From NCBI GenBank assembly GCA_020200135.1, contig JAIVJI010000081.1, positions 1 through 45,496 of the forward strand: a stretch of 45,496 nucleotides of DNA. The letters run 5' to 3'. Source of the DNA: Acidobacteriota bacterium (lineage in GTDB: Bacteria > Acidobacteriota > Blastocatellia > Pyrinomonadales > Pyrinomonadaceae). The notes below the pieces were generated by a model that did not search any database, was not told the DNA's origin, and saw nothing but the letters and a program-made list of their open reading frames with translations. Shown here one piece after another: positions 7,091-16,155 of this stretch (its first letter is position 1; each line of letters starts with the position of its first letter). Position numbers and translations under genes: made by a program.

Positions 7091-7981
7091 GTGAGCCGCA
7101 CGAGGGCGAAGAGGGTCGGACACAAACTGTCGCTGACGGCCCGCGGCCTGCTCGTCGTGCTCGCGGCGTGCGGCGGCGCGGCGCGGACGGAGCCGAAGGG
7201 GGGCGTCGCGCAGGTCTCCACGCCACAGGCGCGCGCCGCCGCGGCGGACGAATTGAAGACCGAGCCGTACGCGGGGCACGTGGCTTACGTCGTCGTCGCC
7301 CTGTGCGACAACGTCAACCAGGGCATCGTGCCCGTCCCGGCCGCTCTGGGGGACGGCGAAGACCCCGCGCGCAACCTCTACTGGGGCGCTCGCTTCGGCG
7401 TCAGGACGCACTTCAACGCGAGCCGCGAGTGGCGCGCGGTCTCGGCCGCCCGGAACCCCGCGCCGAAAGTCCTCGAACGCGTCGTCTACAAACACCGGAC
7501 GCGGGACGCCTACCTCGTGGCCGACGCCTACAGGGGCGCGGAGATAGCGCAGGCGACCGCGGACTTCCTGGGCGTCGCCTCGGGCAACCTCGACCCGACG
7601 TTCGAGGACGGCGGGAAGACTTACGGGCTCGGGCGCGGCGCGGCGGCGCACCTCGTCGCCTACGTCGGCCACGACGGGCTGATGGACTTCCGACTCCCTT
7701 CCCTGCCCCGGCGCCGCGACGACGTGCGGCGCGACGCGGTCATCCTCGCCTGCGCGAGCAAGCGCTACTTCGCGCCGGCGCTCCGCGAGACGGGCGCCAA
7801 CCCGCTGCTCTGGACGACGAACCTGATGGCGCCGGAGGCTTACGTCCTCAAGGCCGCGCTCGACGGCTGGCTCGCGGGCGAGGACGGCGAGCAGGTCCGC
7901 CAGCGCGCCGCGAAGGCTTACAACGCCTATCAGAACTGCGGCCTCCGCGCCGCGCAGAACCTCTTCGCCACCGGCTGGTGA
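7091..7981 (+). CDS. putative lipoprotein with caspase-like (clan CD) His/Cys pattern
   Basis: A 296-residue protein from GTG 7091. Residues 1-27 form a lipoprotein signal with lipobox LAAC (Cys27). In the mature part, a hydrophobic strand runs into His194 (AYVGHDGLMD), and a second hydrophobic strand runs into Ala-Cys221 (AVILACASKRY). In clan CD cysteine peptidases (caspases, gingipains, legumain) the catalytic His follows one core strand and the Cys another, as His-Gly and Ala/Gln-Cys. Here the His is followed by Asp-Gly rather than Gly. The segment LCDNVNQGIVPVPAALGDG near residue 71 is probably the first core strand and loop. Peptidase activity is inference only; a non-catalytic relative is possible. 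Confidence 0.8.
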   Translation: MSRTRAKRVGHKLSLTARGLLVVLAACGGAARTEPKGGVAQVSTPQARAAAADELKTEPYAGHVAYVVVALCDNVNQGIVPVPAALGDGEDPARNLYWGARFGVRTHFNASREWRAVSAARNPAPKVLERVVYKHRTRDAYLVADAYRGAEIAQATADFLGVASGNLDPTFEDGGKTYGLGRGAAAHLVAYVGHDGLMDFRLPSLPRRRDDVRRDAVILACASKRYFAPALRETGANPLLWTTNLMAPEAYVLKAALDGWLAGEDGEQVRQRAAKAYNAYQNCGLRAAQNLFATGW

Positions 7982-8093
7982 CTCCTTAAACTTCATAGTT
8001 CAAGTTTGAATTTCTGAGTCCCCGTTGGGCCGCCCTCCGCGTTACACTCAGGCCACGCACACGTAAATCCGCGTTCGCGAGGAGGGGCGTTAG

Positions 8094-8414
8094 ATGGCTT
8101 GGCTTTACCTGCTGGTGGCGGGCTTGATGGAGGTGGCTTGGGCGGTCGGGCTGAAGTACACCGAAGGCTTCACGCGCCTGTGGCCGAGCGTCTGGACGGG
8201 GGCGGCGCTCGTCGTCTCGATGCTCCTGCTGGCGGCGGCGGTGCGCACGCTCCCGCTGGGGACGGCCTACGCCGTCTGGACCGGCATCGGCGCGGTCGGC
8301 ACCGCCGCCCTCGGCATCGTCCTCTTCGGCGAGCCGGCTTCGGCCGCGCGCCTCGCCTGCATCGTCCTCATCGTCGCGGGACTCGTCGGCCTCAAGCTCA
8401 CCTCCGCCGACTAG
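8094..8414 (+). CDS. sugE: SMR-family transporter, Gdx/SugE type (guanidinium exporter)
   Basis: A 106-residue protein with four transmembrane helices, the exact size of a small multidrug resistance protomer. The essential membrane glutamate is Glu13 ([12 protein letters not shown]), and the following [14 protein letters not shown] block is typical of the Gdx (SugE) branch rather than the EmrE/Qac branch. Gdx exports guanidinium in exchange for protons as a dual-topology dimer. The ATG at 8094 has GGAGG 8 nt upstream. No guanidine riboswitch could be recognised in the 112-bp leader. The TAG stop overlaps the stop of the convergent transporter gene within a CTAG palindrome (8411-8414). Confidence 0.92.
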   Translation: MAWLYLLVAGLMEVAWAVGLKYTEGFTRLWPSVWTGAALVVSMLLLAAAVRTLPLGTAYAVWTGIGAVGTAALGIVLFGEPASAARLACIVLIVAGLVGLKLTSAD

Positions 8415-9952
8415 CGCAGGAAGGGGACGAGGAGCTTGACGAGCGCGACGATGACGAAGACGCCGACGATGTCGAGCAGCACGCCGTAGCGGATCATCCG
8501 CGCGAGCGGGACGTAGCCCGAGCCGTAGACGATGGCGTTGCACGGCGTCGAGACCGGGAGCATGAAGCCGAGGCTCGCGCCCATCGTCGCGCCCAGCGCG
8601 GGCTCCAGAGGGTCTGCGCCCTGCGCCTTCGCGATGGCGATGACGACGGGGACGACCATGTTGGCCGAGGCCGTGTTCGACGTCGCCTCCGACGTGACGA
8701 CCGCCACGACGACCGACGCGAACAGCAGCCCCGTCCCCCCGCTGACGGGGAGCAGCCCCGTCAGACCGCGCCCGACCGCCTCGGCCAGACCCGTCTGGAA
8801 CGAGAGCACGCCGAGGGCGAACCCGCCGCCGTAGAGCAGCACGACGCCCCAGTCGATCTTGACCGCCTCGTCCCACGTGATGGCGCGCGCGCCGACGCCG
8901 TCGCCGGGGAGCAGGAAGAGGAGCGACGCGCCGACGACCGCCGCCACCGCCTCGGGCACGCTGGCGTTGACGCTCTTGTAGACGGCGCTCTGGTCGCCCG
9001 CGAAGAGCGCGATGAGGCCGGGCACGACCCACAGCGCGACCGTCACGAGGAAGGCCAGAAGCGTGGACTTCTGCGCGCGCGTCCACGCGCCCAGGCGCTC
9101 GCGCTCGCGCGTGAGCATCTCGCGGCTCCCTTCTATCTCGCGCACGCCCGCGGGCGAGAGCCAGTTGAGGTAGAAGAAGAGCCAGAGGAAGAGGACGACG
9201 ACCACGGGCACGCCGATCATCGCCCACTTGAAGAAGGGGAACTCGACGCCCGTGAGCTGGCGTATGAAGCCGAGCCCGATGACGTTGGGCGGCGTCCCGA
9301 TGGGCGTGGCGAGTCCGCCGACGGAGGCGGCGAACGAGGTCATCAGCATCAGCGCCGTCGCGTAACGCCGGCTAATCTTTTGCCCGCCCTCCTTCTCCTG
9401 CTCGAAGAGGAAGGCGAGGATGGCCATCCCGATGGCGAACATCATCGCGGTCGTCGCCGTGTTGGAGATCCACGCCGAGAGGAAGGCCGTCACCGCGCCG
9501 AAGGCGAAGAGGATGCGCGAGGGTCTCGCGCCCACCCACTTGATCGACAGCACGCCGAAGGCCAGCCGGCGGTCGAGCCGGTGGAGGAAGATGGCGCGCG
9601 CTATCATGAACGAGCCGATGAAGAGGAACATCAGCGGGTCGGCGAACGGCGCGAACACTTCGCGCGCCGGCGCCACCCTCAACACGACGCACGCGGCCGC
9701 GCCCAGGAGCGCCGTGGCGGGCAGCGGCAGCGCCTCCGTTATCCAGAGCACGACGACCGACGCCATCACGGCCGCGAGCCTGTGCGCCTCGGGCTTGAGA
9801 CCCGGCAGCGGCAGCAGCAGCAGCGTGACGAAGACGGCGGGCGCGACGACGAACCCGGCCGCGCGGCGCCAGCGCTCGAAGCGCGCCTCGGCCTCGGTGA
9901 TGCGTTCGACCGCCACGGGACGACCGGAGGCGGCTTCCGTCTGCGAGTCCAT
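8411..9952 (-). CDS. DASS/SLC13-family anion (di/tricarboxylate or sulfate) symporter
   Basis: A 513-residue polytopic protein with the two internally repeated Ser-Asn-Thr motifs that bind sodium and substrate in this family: [10 protein letters not shown] (SNT at 163-165) and [10 protein letters not shown] (SNT at 425-427). These sit in the re-entrant hairpins of the two half-domains, and about eleven hydrophobic helices can be counted. Family members import dicarboxylates, citrate or sulfate with sodium; which one applies here is not readable from the sequence. A charged 30-residue cytoplasmic N-terminus precedes the first helix. The gene is convergent with sugE and overlaps it by the stop codons only. 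Confidence 0.93.
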   Translation of the reverse strand: MDSQTEAASGRPVAVERITEAEARFERWRRAAGFVVAPAVFVTLLLLPLPGLKPEAHRLAAVMASVVVLWITEALPLPATALLGAAACVVLRVAPAREVFAPFADPLMFLFIGSFMIARAIFLHRLDRRLAFGVLSIKWVGARPSRILFAFGAVTAFLSAWISNTATTAMMFAIGMAILAFLFEQEKEGGQKISRRYATALMLMTSFAASVGGLATPIGTPPNVIGLGFIRQLTGVEFPFFKWAMIGVPVVVVLFLWLFFYLNWLSPAGVREIEGSREMLTRERERLGAWTRAQKSTLLAFLVTVALWVVPGLIALFAGDQSAVYKSVNASVPEAVAAVVGASLLFLLPGDGVGARAITWDEAVKIDWGVVLLYGGGFALGVLSFQTGLAEAVGRGLTGLLPVSGGTGLLFASVVVAVVTSEATSNTASANMVVPVVIAIAKAQGADPLEPALGATMGASLGFMLPVSTPCNAIVYGSGYVPLARMIRYGVLLDIVGVFVIVALVKLLVPFLR

Positions 9953-10062
9953 GCGCGGAGTTTAAACCATCACCCGAGGTTTGCGTCGAAGAGTTCGCCG
10001 GCCTCGCTGCGGCGCTGCGGCCGCGCCGACTTCGTCCCCGGAACTGAACCGGCGGCCGGCCC

Positions 10063-11262
10063 TTAACGCCGGTTCCGCTGCTGGTTGGGCAGGACGATCA
10101 TCTCCTCGGATAAGAATTTCCACCCCCCGTCTTTTTTCACCAGCCTGTCGACGAACCGCTGCTTGACGTTCATGCTGATAAGAAAGTTCTGCACGTGGAA
10201 CTCGCAGACACTCTTGGCGACCGCGACCTCGCCCTCGAAATTCACGTCGTACTCACCGCACTGATAAGATTTTATGCTCTTGTCGCGCTTCACCTTCGAG
10301 AGGAACGTGGCCCGGTCCCAGGTCTTACGGTTGCCGAGGTTGGTGTAGGTGAAAGACTCGTCGAGCATGGCCTCGACGGCCGCCTTGTCGCCGTTGAGGC
10401 CGGCCTCCGTCGCTCGTTTCAGCACCTCGATCACCTCCGCCGCCGTCGGGCCGGCCGCCGGGCCGGCCGCCGAACCGTTCTCCGGGCCGTTCACCGGGGC
10501 AGACGCGGCGCCGTCCCCCGAGCCGGCGGTCGAATCCGAGGCCCCAGCCCCCGAGCAGGGCGTAAACTTACCCTCGGACATCATCATCGCGTATTTGTAG
10601 GACGCGTCCACGCACTTCAGGCTCTCGGCCTCCGCCGCTTTGCCGACCCAGAAATACATTCTCGGCTCGTTGCCGATGACCTGCTCGCCGAACGACAGAC
10701 GGTAGAGGCCCGGGGTCATCTCGCGCGACGGGACGCCGAGCACCATGTTCTCCTTCAGGGGCTTTATCAACAGCCGGATGGGCTGGGCGAGTTCGTTCAG
10801 CTTGTTCCACTCGCCGCCCATCTCCGAGGGGTTCCCGGTGTCCCACGCGTTCTCCACCCCGCTCCGCTTGACGTTCTTGGGCCAGCCCGTGTCGACCGCG
10901 ATGTTGCGCACGTACATCATCGGCACCAGGCGCAGGGCGCCGAGGTAGGCGGTCGGGTTCTCCCGGTAGCTCAGGAAGCGGACGCCCCTCTTCAACTCCG
11001 TCGCCCTGACGGGGACGGACGTTGAGAGCGCCCTCCCGTCGAGCGCGTCCCCGACCCCGGTGCGCGACCCGACCTTAACCTCCACGGAGCCGAGCGTGCA
11101 CACGTTCGCCTCCACGTCCAGGCCGCACAGCTTACCGTCCACGACCAGATACAGGCCGTAGAATTCGGGCAAGGGGGTCTCCTCTTTGGCCTGCCCCCGG
11201 GCCACGTCCGCCACCAGACTCAACACAAAAAAAGCTGCCGTGAGCGTGAGAATCTTCTTCAT
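10063..11262 (-). CDS. secreted protein with C-terminal NTF2-like (SnoaL/DUF4440-type) domain
   Basis: A 399-residue exported protein. Residues 1-23 are a signal peptide ending at ARG-Q. Residues about 30-230 form a beta-rich domain of unknown family. A low-complexity linker of Gly/Ser/Ala/Pro (about 235-275) then leads to a 120-residue C-terminal domain with the pattern of an NTF2-like fold (EVIEVLKRATEAGLNGDK, then FTYTNLGNRKTWDRATFLSK, ending GGWKFLSEE). Such domains are small cone-shaped folds used for binding or isomerisation. The ATG at 11262 follows GGAGAT by 7 nt. The 290-bp spacer between this gene and the regulator at 11553 contains only GC-rich short hairpins. Confidence 0.8.
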   Translation of the reverse strand: MKKILTLTAAFFVLSLVADVARGQAKEETPLPEFYGLYLVVDGKLCGLDVEANVCTLGSVEVKVGSRTGVGDALDGRALSTSVPVRATELKRGVRFLSYRENPTAYLGALRLVPMMYVRNIAVDTGWPKNVKRSGVENAWDTGNPSEMGGEWNKLNELAQPIRLLIKPLKENMVLGVPSREMTPGLYRLSFGEQVIGNEPRMYFWVGKAAEAESLKCVDASYKYAMMMSEGKFTPCSGAGASDSTAGSGDGAASAPVNGPENGSAAGPAAGPTAAEVIEVLKRATEAGLNGDKAAVEAMLDESFTYTNLGNRKTWDRATFLSKVKRDKSIKSYQCGEYDVNFEGEVAVAKSVCEFHVQNFLISMNVKQRFVDRLVKKDGGWKFLSEEMIVLPNQQRNRR

Positions 11263-11515
11263 GCTGTATCTCCTTCGCTGCCGCCGGAAGAGCGGCGGCG
11301 GCGCTAACGTTTGACCTGCGGCCGTCCGAGAGGGGATGCGAGCCCCCGCCGCGCCGTCAATCGCGGCGAAGAACGTAACCCGAAGAATCCCCTGTTCGGA
11401 GTAAGCAGGCCAAGTACGAAGTGAAAAGTTCGCGGCCGGCCCCGCCTGGGATGCGTGGGGCGCGGAGCGCGGGAAAGATATTGCCGGGCCTGGTAAATGT
11501 CAATGGTGCGGGGCC

Positions 11516-11542
11516 GGCGCGGGGTCGGGATGAACCCGCGCC
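11516..11542 (-). terminator. GC-rich hairpin downstream of the sigma-54 regulator
   Basis: GGCGCGGG at 11516-11523 pairs with CCCGCGCC at 11535-11542 (8 bp, 11-nt loop), starting 10 bp beyond the stop of the regulator gene. There is no U-tract, so intrinsic termination would be weak or non-canonical. Confidence 0.45.
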
Positions 11543-11552
11543 CCACGGTTGG

Positions 11553-12959
11553 TCAGGAGCGGAGCTGGATGTTGTAGGTCTTGATCTTGGAGTTGAGGGT
11601 GGTGGCGTTCATGCCGAGGAGGCGCGCGGCGCGCGACTGGTGGCCGCCGGTCTGGTCGAGGGCGCGGCGGATGATGTCGATCTCGAAGCGGCGCACCTCG
11701 TCGTAGAAGTTGACGCCGCGGCTCACGTCGAGGCTGCCCGTGCCCGACGAGAGCGGCGCCGAGCCGACGGCCTTCGACGGGTCGGCGATCTCTGCGGGCA
11801 GGCACTCGCGCGTCACCTCGGGGCCGGGCGCGATGACGACGGCGCGCTCGATGACGTTCTCGAGCTCGCGCACGTTGCCCGGCCAGCTGTACTGCTCGAG
11901 CAGCGCCAGCACCTCGGGCGCGGGCTGGTCGGAGACGTGGCGTCCGTTCTCCTCGTTGTACTTGCGTATGAAGTGCTGCGCGAGCGCGAGCACGTCCTCG
12001 CGCCGCTCGCGCAGGGGCGGCAGCTCGATGGGCACGACGGCGAGGCGGTAGTAGAGGTCTTCGCGGAAGGCGCCCTGGCGGACGGCCTCCTTGAGGTCGA
12101 TGTTGGTGGCGGCGACGATGCGCACGTCGACCTTGCGCGGCGCGGTGTCGCCCAGCGGCGTGAACTCGCGCTCCTGCAACACGCGCAGCAGCCGCGCCTG
12201 CGTCTCGGGCGGGATGTCGCCTATCTCGTCGAGGAAGATCGAGCCGCCGTCGGCCACCTCGAACAGACCCTTCTTGGCGGCGACCGCGCCGGTGAACGCC
12301 CCGCGCGTGTGGCCGAACAGCTCCGACTCCAGCAGCTCCGACGGGATGTTCGACGAGTTGACCGTGACGAAGGTCTTCGCGGCGCGCGGGCTCTGCATGT
12401 GGATGGCGCGGGCGATGAGCTCTTTGCCCGTGCCCGACTCGCCGGTGATAAGGACGGTCGAGCGCGCGGGCGCGACCTGGTCAACGAGCTGGAAGATAAC
12501 CTGCATCTTCTCGGAGCGGCCGATGATAGAGCCGCGGTCTACGCTGCGGCTCATCGCGCGCCGGAGGTTCTGGCGCTCCTCCTCCTTGCGGCGGCGCTTG
12601 ATGCCGGCGGCCACCGTCTCCAGGATTTGCTCGTTCTGGAAGGGCTTGCGGACGCAGTTGAAGGCGCCGCGCTCCCACGCGCCGATGGCGGTGTCGAAGG
12701 TGGCGTAGGCGGTGATGATGATGACGACGGCCTCGGGGTCGGCCTTCAGAACCTCTTCGAGCGCGCGCAGGCCGCCCATGCCGGGCATCGAGACGTCGAG
12801 CAGCACCACGTCGTAGGCGCGGCGGCCGTAACACTCGACCCCCTCCTCGCCGGTCTTCGCCAGGTCGACGCGGTACCCCTCCGCCGAGAGCAGCGTCTCC
12901 AGCACGTCGCGCATGATCTCCTCGTCGTCCACGACGAGGACGGAACCTTTTCTCGCCAT
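11553..12959 (-). CDS. NtrC-family sigma-54-dependent response regulator
   Basis: A 468-residue regulator with the three standard parts. The receiver domain (1-120) has the acidic pair Asp11-Asp12, phospho-acceptor Asp55 (VVLLDVSMPG) and Lys104. The AAA+ domain (about 145-380) has Walker A GESGTGKE at 173-180, the sigma-54 contact loop GAFTGA at 220-225, a Walker B-type IFLDEIGD and the arginine-finger region FREDLYYRL. The C-terminal Fis-type helix-turn-helix has QSRAARLLGMNATTLNSKI. When phosphorylated, such proteins oligomerise and remodel sigma-54 RNA polymerase at enhancer-dependent promoters. No kinase gene adjoins it; the truncated kinase gene at 21973-24778 is one possible partner but is 9 kb away. 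Confidence 0.97.
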   Translation of the reverse strand: MARKGSVLVVDDEEIMRDVLETLLSAEGYRVDLAKTGEEGVECYGRRAYDVVLLDVSMPGMGGLRALEEVLKADPEAVVIIITAYATFDTAIGAWERGAFNCVRKPFQNEQILETVAAGIKRRRKEEERQNLRRAMSRSVDRGSIIGRSEKMQVIFQLVDQVAPARSTVLITGESGTGKELIARAIHMQSPRAAKTFVTVNSSNIPSELLESELFGHTRGAFTGAVAAKKGLFEVADGGSIFLDEIGDIPPETQARLLRVLQEREFTPLGDTAPRKVDVRIVAATNIDLKEAVRQGAFREDLYYRLAVVPIELPPLRERREDVLALAQHFIRKYNEENGRHVSDQPAPEVLALLEQYSWPGNVRELENVIERAVVIAPGPEVTRECLPAEIADPSKAVGSAPLSSGTGSLDVSRGVNFYDEVRRFEIDIIRRALDQTGGHQSRAARLLGMNATTLNSKIKTYNIQLRS

Positions 12960-12990
12960 CCGAACCTCAGACGTAAGTGATGTGTAAAAA

Positions 12991-13044
12991 GTGATGAGTG
13001 ACGAGTGGGAAGAAGTTGTCTTCTACTCATCACTCATCACCTGT
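12991..13044. repeat. heptad-word inverted repeat (GTGATGA type)
   Basis: Left arm GTGATGA, GTGACGA (12991-13004) and right arm TACTCAT, CACTCAT, CACCTGT (13024-13044). Positions 12991-13006 pair with 13025-13040 with one mismatch over 16 bp and an 18-nt loop. It lies between the stop of the frameshifted gene (13098) and the start of the regulator (12959) on the minus strand, so it could separate their transcription. Confidence 0.85.
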
Positions 13045-13097
13045 CACCCGACCGCTTATCTTATAACGGGCGGCGGCGCGGCGGCGAACGCCCGCGC

Positions 13098-13842
13098 TCA
13101 CTTGATGGAGGCGGAGTCTTTGGGCTTGAGCAGGCGGCGGCCTTCGGGCGAGGCGGCGGGGCGCGCGCGCTCGGCGGTGACGAAGAGCGTGTAGTCGTCC
13201 GCATCGAAGCCGGCGACGCGGACGTAGACCTCGGCGCGGTTGAGGTCTTCGGTCGGGGGGAGGCTCCCCATGTAGACGATGCGGCCGTCGGGGACGACGC
13301 CCCAGAGCACGTAGACGGCCGCGCCCACCGACGAGGGGAGCGGCACGCCCCGGAAGTTCGCGCGGACGTAGGCGCGGTTGGAGCTGAGCGTGGCGCGCGC
13401 CGCGCCGCGCGCGTTCGGCGCGGCCGAGTCGCCTTCGAGCTCGATAACGCGGCCGCCGCCCCGCGAGACGAGCGCGTCCTCGACCTCGGCGTAGAAGTCC
13501 CCGGCGCAGCTCGCCGAGGCGGACGATGCGCCCGCCGCTCACGGCCCAGACGACGTAGACGCGCGCGCCCGAGGCGACCGTCCGCGGGTCGGGCAGATTC
13601 ATCGCCGTCAGGCGGGCGCGCCCGCCGCCCTCGCTCGCCTCGACGCTCAACTGCCCCGACGCGCGCGTCGTCAAAGAGCGCAGACGTATGTCAACGCGCT
13701 CGGCCTGCGCCGCCGCCTTCGCGGGGCCGCGACGGGCGCGGCCGCCGCCGCCGGCCTCGGCCGCGCCACCGTGCGAAAGGTTTGCGAGCGCCACCGCCGC
13801 CGCAGCGGCGCACGCCCAACGAACCTGTCTGCGCTTGCTCAT
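13098..13842 (-). pseudogene. frameshifted gene for a secreted protein with two similar beta-rich modules
   Basis: The first frame starts at ATG 13842 with a signal peptide-like MSKRRQVRWACAAAAAVAL and runs to about 13505; the rest continues one frame over and ends at 13098. Both halves hold a comparable module: GARVYVVWAVSGGRIVRLGEL in the first and GAAVYVLWGVVPDGRIVYMGSL in the second, each on either side of residues expected for a small beta-sandwich. The segment resembles the extracellular part of anti-sigma-K-like proteins, a weak comparison. The gene length (745 bp) is one base over a multiple of three, so a single-base insertion around 13490-13515 in a GC-rich run would explain it. It may be a sequencing error rather than a dead gene. 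Confidence 0.7.
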
Positions 13843-13965
13843 AAAAGGGAGAGACCCATCCTGCCGTCCGGCGTGTTGTTTGAAAGCGGGTGCGAGATTA
13901 GCACCGGCCGGGATAAAAGCAAGAGATATTTCGCGGGCTTTGCGGCTCGTCAGTTTCGGGCGAGC

Positions 13966-15969
13966 CTACTGTCCGAACTTCTTCCTGTACTCGGCGGATT
14001 GGATGAAGGCTCTGACCATCTCGGCGCGGTGGTAGTCGCCGCCGGACTCGTCGAGCTTGCCCAGCCAGAAGTTGTACCCGCTGAAATCTGTATCCGGGCC
14101 CGAGTCCGGGTCCCGCCGAAGGTAGGCGAAGTACTGCATCAGCACGAAGGCCCGGTTGAACTCTTTCCGCCGCATGTCCGGGTCCTCGGCCACCGCCCTC
14201 AGCGCCTGCGCCCTCGTCTTCACGCCGTCCTTCAGCTCCGAGACGAGCGCGTCCCTCTCGGCTTGCGAGAGCGCACCATTGGAGTTGGCGTTGAGCGCGT
14301 CGACGAACGCCTCCGGCGTTACCGACTGCGGGTAGCGGGCAGCGAACCTCGGCCGGGAGGTGAAGCCGGAGGCCAACGCCTGCTTGTTCGCCTCCAGCTT
14401 CTGCTGCCAACCGTCCTGGCCGAACACCACCCCCTGCCCGACCTCGCTCGCGTCCCGGAGGAAGTCGGCGAGGCGCACCGGCACAGGGGCCCCGGGAATG
14501 TCGCCGTAGGCGGCTTTGTGCATGAGGTAGACGAGGTAGCCGGTCTGCTGGAACTCTACCGAGAGGAAGAAGGCGGCCGAGGGGTCGTCGTGCTTAACAT
14601 CGCGGCCGCCGGCGCCGGCGCCGCCCCGGCTCGGCAGATACCCCGCGAGAAACTGTGGCTGTCTCCAGTCCCAGACGCGCTCGGGGTACAGATCGACGTT
14701 GAGGGGAGGCCCCTCGTTCCATTCCCAGGTCGCCTGCTGAATCGCGCCGTTCGCGTTGATGAAAACGCTCAGGACCAAAAGCGCGACACCGAACGCGGAC
14801 TGCGCGCGCCAACCTGCGAGAGAGTCGGCCGCGCGCCCGGCCCGCCACGTCAGGCTCGCGCGCAGGCCGAGCGCGCCGAGCAGCACGAACCACGGGACCG
14901 AACCCGTCATAAAGCGCGGCCCGAAACTATGCCCGGCCCACCACACCGGGAAAAGAGAGACGGCCGCCAAGTCCGCCGCGATGACGATGAGCGAGAGCCA
15001 GACGAGTCGCCGGTGGACTAGTTGACGCCTGTGCCGGACGAGTAAGAAGGCCACGAACAGAAGTACCGGGACATAGACCAGGAGGCCGCGCGACGGGCTG
15101 ACGAGGTTGGCCGCCAGCGCCTCGGGGAAGTGGTCGGGCTCGAGACGACTGAAGAGGCGGTAATAGCTGGGAAGTAGTTGACCGAAGTGCGTCCATGAAT
15201 AAAGAACGAAGACCAACAGCCACAACGCCCCGGTGACGGCGTAGCGAGGGAACAGGCTCCGTCGAAAAAGAAAAAGATAAACGCTGACCGCAAGGATGGA
15301 GACGGCGAAGGTCGGGCGAATGAAGTACAGCCACGAAAGTAAGCTCGCCAGCAACACCGGGCTGAAGCCGCGCTGTCGGGCCTCACGCCGCGCGAGTAGA
15401 AAGACGACGATTCCCAGCAGCAGAATTCCCCACGTGTGCGACCACAGGGCGCGCGACGCGGTGCTGTAAACCTGCGTCCCCAGCGCGCCGCCCAGGGCGA
15501 CAAGGACGCTCCACTTAGTCGGCAGAATCAACCGCGCCGTATAAAAAAAGATGCACGACAGCGCGGCCATTAAAAAGGCCGCGAGGATCGCCTCAATCTT
15601 CACTTCGCCCTGATGGTCATAAGCGTTGTCATCGCCGACCGCGGAGAGCCCGAAGGGATTCAGGAGGGCGACGAACGGCGCGGAGAGGACGGAACTGCCC
15701 GGCGGGTAATAATAGTAAACGTGTCCGCGGGATGCTTCCAGCCGGTAATCGCCGTACTTGAAGTGGGCCTTATCCCATTCGGGCTCGTGGCGCGGGAGCG
15801 CGTAATGATCGAGCCGGAAGCTGCCGCGCTCCAGCAGACTCTGTGTGAGGAGCATGGAGTACCGCGAGTCCGTCACCTGACGCACGGGCGACAGCAGGAA
15901 GACGATCAACATCAGGACAAAGATCAGCGGGCCCGTCAACGATTCAAGTTTTATGATTCGGGTAATCAT
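13966..15969 (-). CDS. GT-C-like polytopic membrane protein with C-terminal DUF4214 domain
   Basis: About ten transmembrane helices occupy the first 420 residues, with an extracytoplasmic loop after the first helix containing DSRYSMLLTQSLLERGSF, a layout seen in lipid-linked-sugar glycosyltransferases of the GT-C fold. No full catalytic motif can be assigned, so glycosyltransferase activity is tentative. From about residue 480 the protein becomes a soluble DUF4214 module (SVEFQQTGYLVY, then FNRAFVLMQYFAYLRRDPD and GYNFWLGKLDESGG), very like the end of the protein at 18556-21817. DUF4214 is common in surface-linked or secreted proteins. Start at ATG 15969 was preferred because a hydrophobic helix begins soon after; ATG 15990 is also in frame. 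Confidence 0.8.
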   Translation of the reverse strand: MITRIIKLESLTGPLIFVLMLIVFLLSPVRQVTDSRYSMLLTQSLLERGSFRLDHYALPRHEPEWDKAHFKYGDYRLEASRGHVYYYYPPGSSVLSAPFVALLNPFGLSAVGDDNAYDHQGEVKIEAILAAFLMAALSCIFFYTARLILPTKWSVLVALGGALGTQVYSTASRALWSHTWGILLLGIVVFLLARREARQRGFSPVLLASLLSWLYFIRPTFAVSILAVSVYLFLFRRSLFPRYAVTGALWLLVFVLYSWTHFGQLLPSYYRLFSRLEPDHFPEALAANLVSPSRGLLVYVPVLLFVAFLLVRHRRQLVHRRLVWLSLIVIAADLAAVSLFPVWWAGHSFGPRFMTGSVPWFVLLGALGLRASLTWRAGRAADSLAGWRAQSAFGVALLVLSVFINANGAIQQATWEWNEGPPLNVDLYPERVWDWRQPQFLAGYLPSRGGAGAGGRDVKHDDPSAAFFLSVEFQQTGYLVYLMHKAAYGDIPGAPVPVRLADFLRDASEVGQGVVFGQDGWQQKLEANKQALASGFTSRPRFAARYPQSVTPEAFVDALNANSNGALSQAERDALVSELKDGVKTRAQALRAVAEDPDMRRKEFNRAFVLMQYFAYLRRDPDSGPDTDFSGYNFWLGKLDESGGDYHRAEMVRAFIQSAEYRKKFGQ

Positions 15970-16155
15970 AGACCATCGTTCCGCCGGCATCCGCGTGCAT
16001 CATGCCCTCGCCCGCCGGCGCTTTCAACACTTTTCCACCCGACACCCGCGCGGCGATGGATAAGCCTTGAACCGCTCGTCCCTGTGCACGCGGAAGTCGG
16101 CCCCGGTCATGCAGCAGGGGAACAAACGGCATGTCGAGGGGCGTATCAGTCTGGT

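Noticed and set aside
7982..8093. Guanidine riboswitch in the leader of sugE
   Set aside because: Neither the paired ACGR loops of the mini-ykkC class nor a ykkC-like core could be recognised; only a short AT-rich stem is present.
8099..10066. A long open frame on the plus strand over the DASS gene
   Set aside because: Its translation is a low-complexity run of Arg, His, Asp and Gly, typical of a frame opposite a GC-rich gene; the minus-strand transporter has clear domain motifs.
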